From contig OZ251228.1 of assembly GCA_965240325.2 (NCBI GenBank), forward strand, positions 558,001-622,000: a DNA stretch of 64,000 bases, given 5' to 3'. Positions 9,738 through 19,194 of the stretch are shown piece by piece. The position numbers were made by a program, and so were the translations under genes. The notes under the pieces are model-generated. The model saw only the letters and a list, made by a program, of their open reading frames with translations, made no database searches and was not told the origin of the DNA. Each line of letters begins with the position of its first letter. The stretch's first letter is position 1. The stretch is from Rebecca billardiae RCC1528 (Eukaryota > Haptophyta).

Positions 9738-10665
9738 CGTCGCCACGGCTGCTGTGAGTGAGTGCTGCCCTGAGCCGGTGTCACAATCGGCCATCGGGCA
9801 GTATGACTGAATCATTGATAGACTTTTCGGAGTACCCCCGGGAGCAGTCGTACGCTAAGGTGAAGTAGTACGGGACGAGTCTGCGACTCACGACTGCATG
9901 CTGCAGATGCTGCTGCATCATGATGATCGCGACAGATCTGGATGAAATGCTGAATGAGTTTATGATTATTGAATCAATAATCAATGATGATCTCGGGAAC
10001 AGGCATCACTCAAGCTACTCAACTAGTGCCAGCAGCATCAGCTGCATGTGACTGCATGATGATTAGAATAAATGAAGTGTGAGCCATGGGCACGTGATCG
10101 ACATGCGCTAATTTGCGCGATTCCGACGCGATACGATTTATTATTAAATCATGTATATATTATTTAATACATTCATGCTGTCGCAGCATGCTTGCTCGCC
10201 ATCTGAAGACTGAACGGTGCAGCGCGCTGAGTCGTTCATTCAGGCGCACGGCGCCGTACTCCGCCTCCGGTAGGGGCGTAAGGCGGTCTCAAAAAATCGA
10301 AACTCGGTCTCCTCCAGCCCTGCCCCTGGCCAGTGAGCCCTGGAAAACACCGCCGCCACGTCCGCCTTTTTCTTTGGCTGATCAAAGATCTTTTTGAAAC
10401 GTGGAATTAGTGCCCGCGGCGCGGGCTCCACGCTGCGCGTTCCGCCCTGCACCGCGGGCCATAATACGCCGGCCTACGGCAGGAGTCGGTGGACCCGTCG
10501 CAGGTCGCCGCAGGCCGCATCGTCACTGTCGTGGAGAGCTCGTGAATGATGCTGGTATATTCGTGATTCGTCCCTTGACGAAGCAGACTCTGACTCGACG
10601 AAATCAACTCAGTGCTGCGGCGCGCATCACCGCCGCCCGTGCAGCTTGACGCTGAGCCGGCCGGT
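9738..10665. other. intergenic, 0.9 kb
   Basis: AT- and TGATG-rich DNA, then a more GC-rich part. A 70-codon frame on the minus strand (10240-10452) contains a basic segment, IFDQPKKKADVAAVF, but resembles no family I know. Its coding status is open. Nothing else was recognised. Confidence 0.5.
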
Positions 10666-11451
10666 CTATGGCCCAGTGCGAGCAACACCTCGCGCGCCAC
10701 GCTTCAGCGTGTCCACGATCCACACGATGCCGTCGCTGATGCCGCTGCCCGTGAGCGCGGACACGGGTACGACCCTGTATGGCTGGTTGGCAGTGCACAG
10801 CGAGCCAAAGCCGAAGCGCTCGTCGATATGCTGCGCTGAGGCTGCACTGTGCAAGTCCTGCTTGTTCGCGAGGACGAGGATTGGCACGCCGATGAGGTCG
10901 GGATGCTTGACGAGCGCCTGTGTCGCGGGTGTGTTTGCAGAATGCATGCGCGCAGCATGATCGTCAGTGGCGGCCGTGTGCATGCGCGGTGCAACCTCTC
11001 GCAAACGCGCGCGCATGCCTCGAAGATACAGCGCGACTCGTCGAATCGCTGCTCATCTGCGGCATCGATGACGTAGATGAGCCCATGCACCTCGGAGTAG
11101 TACTTCTCCCAGATGCCCCGCAGCCCTGTCTGCCCGCCCAGGTCCCAGAAGATGAGCTTCACCCGACCCACCTCCATGCGCCCAATATTCAGGCCGACCG
11201 TGGGAGGGATCTTCTCAGGGGGGAGCGGCTCAATCTTCTGGAAGAGAGCCTTCATCTGCTCCAGCGCGGTTGTCTTACCCGCATGGTCAACACCTGGTGC
11301 GCGGGGTGTGATGGGTCGCGCGAGCAACTCAGCGTGACGCCTCCCACGTGGGCGTGCACTTGCATGCGCACGGGCGCATGCCGAGGATGAGTATCTGGAA
11401 TTCTGCTTTCTTGAAGAGGTATTCTAGTAGCCCGATGATCAGGCTGAACAT
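10666..11451 (-). CDS. ARFRP1: ARFRP1-type small GTPase (ARL3p-like Golgi GTPase)
   Basis: An Arf-family GTPase that in other eukaryotes recruits ARL1 and golgins to the trans-Golgi. The exons (minus strand) are 11451-11382, 11293-11019 and 10917-10666. Together they give 198 aa, matching the family (about 200). The protein opens with MFSLIIGLLEYLFKK and lacks the myristoylated Gly2 of true Arfs, as ARFRP1 does. The motifs are GVDHAGKTT (P-loop), PPTVGLNIG (switch I Thr), FWDLGGQ (switch II), LANKQD and SALTG. The long insert between P-loop and switch I (KIEPLPPEKI) also fits ARFRP1. Both introns (88 and 101 bp) begin with GCATGCGC and end in CAG, so they are GC-AG introns with an unusual donor. 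The reading frame is restored exactly across both. Confidence 0.92.
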
Positions 11452-12032
11452 CGCGCTGCACGCTGCACGTGGATGGCGGAGGCAAGCAAACGATGGCGGC
11501 CGGCGGCACACGATGTGAGATGGAGTACTGTATGAGACAGCAGCAAGATTTATTCTGCTTTTATGCGCGTGCAGATTAGGACGACGACGGGAAAAAATCG
11601 CGCGCGTTGGCCGTTGGATCGGGAGAAGACTCGGTCTCGTCGGTTCTCGTCTCAGACTCGGCAGCGGAGTCGACCGTCGACTCTGCTTGCTGTCGTGACG
11701 ATCGGCGGACTGGCCACTGCGGCGACCAGCACTTGACCAGTCCTCGTCCGCCTCGTAGTAGTCGTCAGGCGTCATTCTAGCCAAGCAGAGGACTACGACG
11801 ATCATCCGCCGGCCTGAAATGACTCAGTAGTCTGAGTCTCACTCTCAGTGAGCAGATTAGATCATCATCATCAATGACGATGACTGATGGGCCTGATGGC
11901 TTCGGAATGGCATTTCAGTTCGGAGTCATAATAAGACACTTATAATACGATACTCTGGCTCATCGGCGGGCTCCTACGCCCGCTACGGCCTTACGGACTA
12001 CAGGCAATCGCGGGCAATAAGGAGCTGTCACG

Positions 12033-12471
12033 TTAAGAAACTGGGGCTTGCTATCTGCGGATCTGGCCTAGAAACCGAGACTAGCGATTGGCTGGTTCGC
12101 TATACGCATAGTCACACTAAGAAACCGGGACTACGTCGTCCCGGCTGACGAGTGGTCCGCCGAGGGCGAGGCGCAGTCGGCCCGTCCGGGGGACGCGGCG
12201 CGCGGCCCGACTACGAGTACAGGCCAAGTCCCGACTTCTCCTGATGACTGACTCCTGGCCAGTGCGCCGCAGCATCCATGCAACATCATGCCAGATTTGA
12301 TGCTCCAAAAAGGCCCAAAATTTTCTTCGGCCTCGCCGGCCGGGCCTAAAGACTCAGCGGGGGGCTCTGCCCCCCTGCGCCCCCCGCGCCTGCGCGGCGG
12401 GCGGGACCTAGCTAAGAAACTGAGACTCCGTAGGCGCTCGGGCTACCGAACGGCTAAGAAACCGAGGCTAG
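12033..12471 (+). repeat. five degenerate 17-bp motifs, consensus CTAAGAAACYGRGRCTA
   Basis: Copies start at 12033, 12068, 12117, 12412 and 12454. They vary at two to five positions and are irregularly spaced. They may be decayed copies of one element or protein-binding sites. No function is visible. Confidence 0.5.
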
Positions 12472-12601
12472 CCGTGAGATCTCTGACTTCTTATTGCCCG
12501 CGATTGTCATCTGTAGTCCCGGGGCCCGGTGCAAGTCGTGCGGCCACTGGCCGACTTGGCCGGCTGTCAGCTGCTGCTGAGAAATATATACATAGACTAC
12601 T

Positions 12602-12626
12602 GAGAGAGAGAGAGAGAGAGAGATAC

Positions 12627-12662
<36 letters not shown>
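12602..12662. repeat. (GA)n microsatellite
   Basis: Two blocks of perfect GA repeats separated by ATACATA. Confidence 0.95.
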
Positions 12663-12665
<3 letters not shown>

Positions 12666-12713
12666 ATATGAGAATGAGATGACTCACTGATGACTGATGT
12701 CTGACGAAGGCGA

Positions 12714-14057
12714 TCAGCACGTGAAGACGGCCATGATCTTGAAGGTGCACGGCTGGTGGCGGCACGAGAGCAGCCTCGCGGCGAGGACGGCGGTACTGTT
12801 GGGCCTCGCGCCCAGCTGCTCCCTCGCATCCAGGCTGAGCACGCGCGTCTGCCGCCACGGTCTCGAGCCGCGCCATGGCTCCTTGATCATGCTGCGCAGC
12901 AGGACAGCATGGCCGCTCACGCCCACGAGGGAGAGCTGGATGTCGGCGAGCTCCTTCTCGTGGCCGTAGAGGTAGGCGAGGCAAAGCCGCGGCGCGCTGC
13001 CGAAGCGCACGTCGAAGAGCAGCGCGTCGCCCTGCCCGCCGACGCCCTTGCCGTACCACCCAGGCTTGCCCGTGGCTTCCTGCGGGCTGAAGTACCAGCC
13101 GCCGTCTGCAGGGAGGCGCACACCCAGAGGCGGCGTGCGCACCGCGTCGGTGGCCTCGTACGCGACGAGCGGCGGCGAGCAGAAGCGGTGCGGCGGCGCG
13201 ATCGGCGGTGGCATCCCGTCCGACGCACCGGGCCGGTTGAGCAGCGCGCGCACCGCCTCGAAGCACACGTCGGCGATCAGCTGGTGCGAGGTCCACGGCG
13301 GGTGCGGCACGCACAGGCAGTCGTCTGACAGGAAGCAGCGCGCGCTGCCGCGGGTCCAGCCCAGGTCCCAGTCGCGCACGACCGCGCCGTAGCGCACGTG
13401 CGGTATTCCGTAGTGCGCCGCCACCCTGGCGTACGACTCGATCGCGCCGGGGAACGTCTCCACCAGCAGAATCGCCACATTCGGGTGTTCGTTGAAGAGC
13501 CATCGAATCAGGCTCTCGACCGCGCCCTCGAGCGCGGCGATGTCTGCCGGGTCGCCGCCGTCGAGGAGGTGCGCGTCGTTGGCGGAGTGGTCTATCAGCA
13601 GCAGCGCGGGCTCCCCGCCCACCGTGTGCGGCCGCAGCCACCGCGGCAGGAATGGCAGCACACCGCTCGTCGTCACGCCGCCGCTCGCCAGCGAGACAAA
13701 CTCGACGGGCGCGCAGCGCGCGGAGAGGGACTCCGCCAAGCGCGACGCGTACGTGCACTTCTCGCGCCGGCGCTTCCCGTCGTTGCAGTCCATCCCGACC
13801 AGCATCGAGCCGCCCGTCACCAGCAGCTTGGGGCGCTCGCCGATCGTGAGCGCGCTCGCGAAATGCTGCCATGCCTGGCTCTGCGCGGGTAGCATCCACG
13901 TGGAGTGGAGCGCGCCCGCGTGAGTGTCGAGCGCCGCTGACGCGTTCATCTTGTGCGGCAGCCTGACGGTGTGGATGGGTGGGCCGGACGTGCACGCAGG
14001 CAGCGGGTCGCCGGCTTGCGCGAGCGCGGCCGCGATGAGCAGGGGCGCCGCCATCAT
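12714..14057 (-). CDS. secreted SGNH/GDSL-type hydrolase
   Basis: A probable esterase or O-acetyl hydrolase of the secretory pathway (447 aa, single exon). The leader MMAAPLLIAAALAQAGDPLPA is a signal peptide. The SGNH blocks in order are LLVTGGSMLVGMD (nucleophile Ser, about residue 80), SLASGGVTTSGVL (block II Gly), LLIDHSANDAHLL (block III Asn, about 155) and HPPWTSHQLIADV (catalytic His, about 255). The C-terminal third, with GGWYFSPQEATGKPGWYGKG, is an additional beta-rich domain of unknown role. The substrate is unknown; glycan acetyl groups are a common target of the family. The start is the ATG at 14057. The gene is head to head with the FkbM-like gene (14165), and the promoter region is about 107 bp. 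A second SGNH protein lies at 58.9-61.3 kb but is not a close copy. Confidence 0.82.
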   Translation of the reverse strand: MMAAPLLIAAALAQAGDPLPACTSGPPIHTVRLPHKMNASAALDTHAGALHSTWMLPAQSQAWQHFASALTIGERPKLLVTGGSMLVGMDCNDGKRRREKCTYASRLAESLSARCAPVEFVSLASGGVTTSGVLPFLPRWLRPHTVGGEPALLLIDHSANDAHLLDGGDPADIAALEGAVESLIRWLFNEHPNVAILLVETFPGAIESYARVAAHYGIPHVRYGAVVRDWDLGWTRGSARCFLSDDCLCVPHPPWTSHQLIADVCFEAVRALLNRPGASDGMPPPIAPPHRFCSPPLVAYEATDAVRTPPLGVRLPADGGWYFSPQEATGKPGWYGKGVGGQGDALLFDVRFGSAPRLCLAYLYGHEKELADIQLSLVGVSGHAVLLRSMIKEPWRGSRPWRQTRVLSLDAREQLGARPNSTAVLAARLLSCRHQPCTFKIMAVFTC

Positions 14058-14164
14058 GGCCACCTGGAAACCAGCACGGCAAAAGTCGAGCCATGGCGCC
14101 GCCGATGTCGGGCGGCGGCGCGAACCGGCATCGTGCCGATGAGCACCACACGGGGTCGCGGGCG

Positions 14165-14510
14165 ATGCACTGGTCGGCTCGCCGCATGCTCGTTGTCGTC
14201 GCCGCGGTGCTCTTCGCCTACCTCTGCGCGGACGTCCTGCTCTTCCCCACAGAGCGACTTGTCTCGCGCGAGTCCGCGCAGGAGGCGTCTGCGATCGGCG
14301 CAGCGGCGCACAACGACGACGACAGCCCGGGCGATGATGAGGTCCCGCCCCCCGAGGCGGCCGCGCGCGAGGACACCGCGCTCACGTCGGTCCCTGGCGG
14401 CGGCGACGACGAGGATGGAGAGCGTGGCAAGGACCTCGACGTCGCCGCGTCACCTGCCGCCACGAGCGCTGTCGCGAGCGCTGCTCCGCCGCGCACAGCG
14501 TCTCCCGCGC

Positions 14511-14548
<38 letters not shown>

Positions 14549-15886
14549 GCCACTCACAACGGCGCTCACGACGACGCGGGCCCGAGCGAGCAGACCCCCG
14601 CCGAGATGCAGGCCGAGCTGCACGCGTGGTTCAGCCGGCACGGCATCTACATCCCGGCGGGCAATGACTGCTCTCAAGAGTCTCTGATTCAGCAGCTCGT
14701 GCCGCTGTGGGGCACGCGCACGCCGCGCGTGATGGTCGACCTGGGCAGCCACCCGGCGTTCGGCGACATCCAGCAGTACAACGACGCGCTCATCTTCATG
14801 GAGTACTTCCACGCGGGCGGCGCGGGCGGCGCCGTGCTCGCCGTCGACGCGATGCCCGAGTTCGCCGAGGACGTGCGGCTGCGGATGGAGCAGGCCGCGC
14901 CCTACGCCGGCATGCGCGCGGTGCGCAAGCTGTCGCTCGGCGCGTGGGTGGACAACACGGACGCGTTCGACGACGGCGCGCCCAACTTCAACCTCACGCT
15001 CGACCGTCAGATGGGGTACTGCCTGGTGGGCCACTCGTTCGACCACCTGGTGAAGTACTGCGAGCTCGAGCGCGCGGGCCGGCCCGAGCACATGTGCCGA
15101 GTCGTGCGGCAGAGGCATCGGGTTGTGTGTGAGCCGGGCAGCACGGGCGCGCAGCCGCAGAGCTACATGGGGTACAAGGAGGCGCTCAACGAGGTGCGCA
15201 GCCTGCCGAGGCGCACCATCGACTCGCTGTGGCGGCGCGAGCTCGGCGGCATGCACATTGACCTGCTCAAGATCGACATCGACGCCGGCTGGCACCTGTA
15301 CGGCCGCGGGATGGCGGCCGTGCTGCGCGAGCGCGCCGCGTCGCTGCTGGTGATCGAGGCCGACCGCACATGGGCCGAGCTGGCCGACGGCACCGCCGCG
15401 CGGCCGGCCGAGGTGGTGCGCGAGTTCGTGGGGATGTGCGCGGCCCGCGGGTACCGTGTGTACCTCAAGGTGCCGTGCGCGCTCGCCGTGCTCCGCAGGT
15501 GCCGCAAGAAGCACTTCAAGTTCGGCACCTGCTCGTACGACGAGCAGCGTAACCGCACGATCGGCGTCGAGCGCTTCCTGCGGCTTCGGCCGGGGCGTGA
15601 GGACCAGCTGCCGCGCGGGCTGCGACTGCAGCAGGACTTGCTGCTCGTGGACGAGCGCCAAGTCGAGCTGGCCGCGCTCTTCGATCGAGTCGGGCCGGTG
15701 TGCCCGCGCACTCCACCGCCCCAGCCAGTGTGGCCGGCCTTTGCTCGAGACGTGCTTCGACCGGCGCCGTCATCAGCCGTCGCTGCGGCATCCAGCACGT
15801 CCGGCACTGCCACGAGCGCCGTCACCGCATCGGCATCCGACGCCACTGGGCGTCGTCGCAATGCGCTGCGGCAATACCGCAGGTAG
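14165..15886 (+). CDS. membrane-anchored FkbM-like methyltransferase, copy 1
   Basis: A type II membrane protein (573 aa): a short N-terminus, a membrane span (residues about 8-24, MLVVVAAVLFAYLCADVLL), a long acidic/Ala/Pro-rich stem, then a class I methyltransferase-like domain. The motifs are RVMVDLGSHPAFGD (SAM-binding motif I), AVLAVDAMPEFAEDV (motif II acidic residue) and HIDLLKIDIDAGW (FkbM-type motif). The position suggests a Golgi-lumen enzyme that methylates sugars. The acceptor is unknown. I chose the ATG at 14165 because it matches the start of the paralogue at 21671; an upstream in-frame ATG lies at 14093. A Ser/Ala-rich tail of about 60 residues is absent from the paralogue. Single exon. 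Confidence 0.78.
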
Positions 15887-16942
15887 CACGCCGGTGAGAC
15901 GCGTGACGCCGACAGTCCGTGACGCGCGCGCGGATCTGATGATGACGATGACATATACGAAGGATGTATGTATGTATGTATGCATATATAGGCTCCGGTC
16001 ACTGTCCGGGACGTCCAGCAGGGGTGCATTCAGACTCTCTGGGGGGGTCTGGGGGGGGGCTCCCCCCAGCCGATCGAAGGACCAAATACGCCTCAATAAG
16101 GCCCCCAACTCGCCCGAGAATTCGCATAGCAGACCGCAGTGAGACCGTGTTCGCTGGTGTTGGCTGAGGGCTGCGTCGTGCGGCGTCGGCTCTGCGCCGG
16201 GCTGCCATGACGCATTGCACACAGCCCCAATATTGGCGCCTCCCTCGCGAGTCAAGACGTAGCGTAGTGCAGGATCGAGCAACGCATTGACCGCTGCGGC
16301 GCACCGCGCAGGCCACGCCGCACCTTCGCACTCGCGAACAAGCTCTGAGCCAGCCAGCTGTGGCAGTCCTCTGAGGAGCTGCAGCCAAGCACGAGCTCGT
16401 GCGCATACCCGTGGCACTACGAGCTGACGGCGCGGCCCGGGGCGCGAGCAGCTAGAAGCCGACAAGCTCATGCGCACGCCCGCACCGCCGCGAGGTGTGG
16501 CCGCCGGCGCGAGCAGCTCGACGCGGACAGCGCGCGGCTTGCTCGAGTCGACGAGCAGCTTCTCGCCCATCGGTGACTCTCAGTGCACGAAGGTGCACCC
16601 GAGGCGCGAGCGCGACAGGGTGCCGCGGCCAACCAGCGGATGCGCCCGGATCAAGGCCTCCAAGACGTCTCGTCTCCTCGCCCGCTCGGCGGCGCTCCAT
16701 CGTGCGAGAGACCGGTCCGGGAGCCCAAAAAAAAGTTCAGCACGATGGAGTCCTCCGTGTTCGACTGTGACGACGCGTTCAAGGACAAGGAAACGTACGA
16801 AATCGTCTGCGGCTTCGGTTTTGAACCTGCGGCTTCGTCCGCCGCCCCGGAGATCTTTCGATTGGTACCCTCATCGCTCCCTGGCTCCCAGGGGTTCGTC
16901 TAAATGCACCCCCCCCATAGGGTCAGTGGACGTCCCTGACTA
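15887..16942. other. intergenic with possible decayed coding DNA
   Basis: No clear gene. On the minus strand near 16120-16400 the translation has a cysteine-spaced, saposin-like look (ELVRECEGAAWPARC). Around 16560-16680 a frame reading LEALIRAHPLVGRGT is cut by a TGA before MGEKLLVDSS, as expected of a decayed gene. On the plus strand an ATG at 16745 opens a 52-codon frame (MESSVFDCDDAFKDKETYEI) just upstream of the transposable element; its coding status is unknown. Confidence 0.35.
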
Positions 16943-17189
16943 CCAGGTCGTTCCCCCTGCACTGGGAATCCGCGGTTTGGACATACGAGAAAAACAGCCG
17001 CAGGACGCACCCGTCGCTACCCGCGAATAAGATTTTCACGTCTCGCGGGTGCGGATGTGCGTCAATCGATGAGCTGGTCTCGCAATCCCAAAATTGAGCC
17101 GCAACGAGATAGAGGGTGCAGGGAGCCCCCGGTGGCGGCTCGGCAGGCGAGGGCCGACCAAATCTTGACATTTGCCCTCGGCGGCAGGG

Positions 17190-17540
17190 GCAGCGGCGAA
17201 GGCCGGCCGAGCGCCGTTGGCGGGGCGCGCCCGGGGCACGGCGCTGCGGGCGCGGATGTGCTCGCGGAGCCGGCTTGCGTGGACAGGCTGTTGCGGGAGA
17301 GTATATGGCGCCCTCCTGCGCCGCGCGTCTCGCGCCACGCCTCTTTTCGCCGCGGCTCAGGGCAGCGCGCACGCGCGCGCCGCCTCGGAGGCCAGGCCAC
17401 CGTGCCGCGCCGCAGCCGCAACCGCGCGCGCGCCGTGCGCGGCGTGGTCTGGAAGGAACGGGGGGTGCTGCCGGGCGATATGACGACATCATGTGCGCAC
17501 GCCATGCCGCCCCGCGGCGCCGCGAACGGGCACGATAACG
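17190..17540 (+). repeat. unit A of the internal repeat (inverted relative to B and C)
   Basis: About 350 bp that matches the reverse complement of units B and C with scattered substitutions and small indels. Landmarks include GCGGATGTGCTCGCGGAGCC and GCGCACGCCATGCCGCC. Confidence 0.75.
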
Positions 17541-17759
17541 GATCCGCACAGCTGTTGACGAGTGCTGATTTCTTGTCGTGCCTGAAGCCAGACCTCGGAC
17601 GGCTCGAAGAAGATGATGAAAGTGCATCCGCGCGAGGAAAGCGTCGCACCCAGCACTTCTACACGACCACGCGGTGATGAACATTCATGTAAGAGTATCC
17701 CGCGTGCCCGCTTGGCACTGTTCTGTGTCTCAATGATCGTCCCGACAAGGGCCACGACC

Positions 17760-18145
17760 CGCGAGGCCGTGCACACCATTCATAGTGTGACAACTCGAAG
17801 AGGCGTGCAAACGGACCAGCGACACGCTCGGCAAGGTGTGGTGGGGCGGCATGGCGTGCGCACATGATATCGCCATCTCGCCCGGCAGCCGCGCCCGTTC
17901 CTTCCCGACCACGCCGCGCACGGCGCGCGCGCGGTCGGCTGGCGGCGCGGGCAAGGCTGGCCTCGGAGGCGGCGCGCGCGTGCGCGCTGCCCTGAGCCGA
18001 GGCGAAAGAGGCGTGGCGCAAGTCGCGCGGTGCAGGAGGGCGGCAGATACTCTCCCGCAACAGCCCGTCCACGCACGCCGGCTCCGCAAGCACATCCGCG
18101 CCCGCAGCGCCCTGGCCCGGGCGCGCCCCCCAGCGGTCAGGCGAC
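17760..18145 (-). repeat. unit B of a 386-bp tandem repeat
   Basis: Begins at GCGAGGCCGTGCACACCATT and is followed directly by unit C with a period of 386 bp. Identity to C is very high, with only a few substitutions and short indels visible. Confidence 0.85.
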
Positions 18146-18520
18146 CGCGAGGCCGTGCACACCATTTGTGACAACTCGAAGAGGCGTGCAAACGGACAAG
18201 CGACACGCTCGGCAAGGCGTGGCGGGGCGGCATGGCGTGCGCACATGATATCGCCATCTCGCCCGGCAGCCGCGCCCGTTCCTTCCCGACCACGCCGCGC
18301 ACGGCGCGCGCGCGGTCGGCTGCGGCGCAGGCAAGGCTGGCCTCGGAGGCGGCGCGCGCGTGCGCGCTGCCCTGAGCCGAGGCGAAAGAGGCGTGGCGCA
18401 AGTCGCGCGGCGCAGGAGGGCGGCAGATACTCTCCCGCAACAGCCCGTCCACGCACGCCGGCTCCGCAAGCACATCCGCGCCCGCAGCGCCATGGCCCGG
18501 GCGCGCCCCCCAGCGCCGGG
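18146..18520 (-). repeat. unit C of a 386-bp tandem repeat
   Basis: A near-identical copy of unit B, slightly truncated at its right end where the sequence leaves the repeat (about 18515-18520). Long frames cross B and C on the minus strand, but they are in several frames at once and look like GC-driven shadows. Confidence 0.85.
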
Positions 18521-18880
18521 CCAGCTGCATCGCACTCGCCGCCCAGCCGCAGGGGGCGGGTCAGAATCGGTGCTCCGCACCCGCGGGAGGGCTCCCGCCG
18601 CTCCGGTTGCACGCGAAGAACTCATTTCCAGCGCATCGATTTCGTGAGCGGACTATCGCTGACGAGGCTGATTACTGCGTTCCACGGCTTTGCCGCGCTC
18701 GGGATTTGGCTTCTCCAATGGATGGATGTAGTTTCGTCATTTTCAATTGGAAAGCTCGATTAGATCGTTCAAGTGGTCTGATTAGAGCAAGCGGAAGACT
18801 AAATCTGCGTTGCTATGCCGCGGCCTCGCGCTCTGAATAGTGCGAAACCGCGGATTCCCAGTGCAGGGGGAACGACCTGG

Positions 18881-19194
18881 TATGTGGCTGGAGCCTATAT
18901 ATATATATATATATGCTTAGTATAGCGCAGGTTTTATTATATATATATTGACGATCGATCATATGCGCTGATGAGTAGATGCAGCAAGTTTTCAATACGC
19001 GCCGCAGGCTTCGAATAATTCGTCGATGATGATGATGAGCGCGCGCCGCCAAAGCCGCAGCATGCATCGTCACAGATCGTCTGCCGCACCGTACGGTACT
19101 ACTACTATACGCGCGCGACAGACCGCTGTTGCGGGACGCGGGACGCTGCTGACATCATAAGCTGATGCGGTTAGCCTCGCCATGCATGCAAGCT
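18881..19194. other. intergenic, TA-rich
   Basis: Contains short (TA)n tracts near 18896-18914 and 18939-18950 and the 3' flank of the GT90 gene. No gene was recognised. Confidence 0.6.

Larger units (their letters stand above)
11452..12713. other. intergenic, 1.3 kb with degenerate repeats
   Basis: No gene was recognised. The stretch holds five degenerate copies of a CTAAGAAACCGAGACTA-like motif (12033-12471), a G/C hairpin-like block near 12360-12400 and a (GA)n tract next to the SGNH gene. Confidence 0.55.
16943..18880. mobile_element. 1.94-kb element with 38-bp inverted ends and three internal unit copies
   Basis: An exact 38-bp inverted repeat lies at 16941-16978 and 18845-18882. Because the outermost bases are TA on both sides, the best reading is an element from CCAGGTCGTTCCCCCTG to its complement, flanked by a TA target duplication. 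That is typical of Tc1/mariner-type insertion, but a longer palindromic end is possible. No DDE transposase was recognised, so it is probably non-autonomous. The interior is dominated by one GC-rich unit, present once in one orientation and twice in the other (listed separately). The element lies between two genes and interrupts neither. Confidence 0.7.

Noticed and set aside
12360-12400. G/C block as a transcription terminator
   Set aside because: It can pair as GGGGGGCTCTGCCCCCC, but rho-independent terminators do not apply to nuclear genes. It may be simple-sequence DNA.
17057-18763. Long frames through the repeated units on both strands
   Set aside because: Several frames are open at once in all three copies, composition is Arg/Ala/Pro-rich, and no frame is favoured by synonymous changes between copies.
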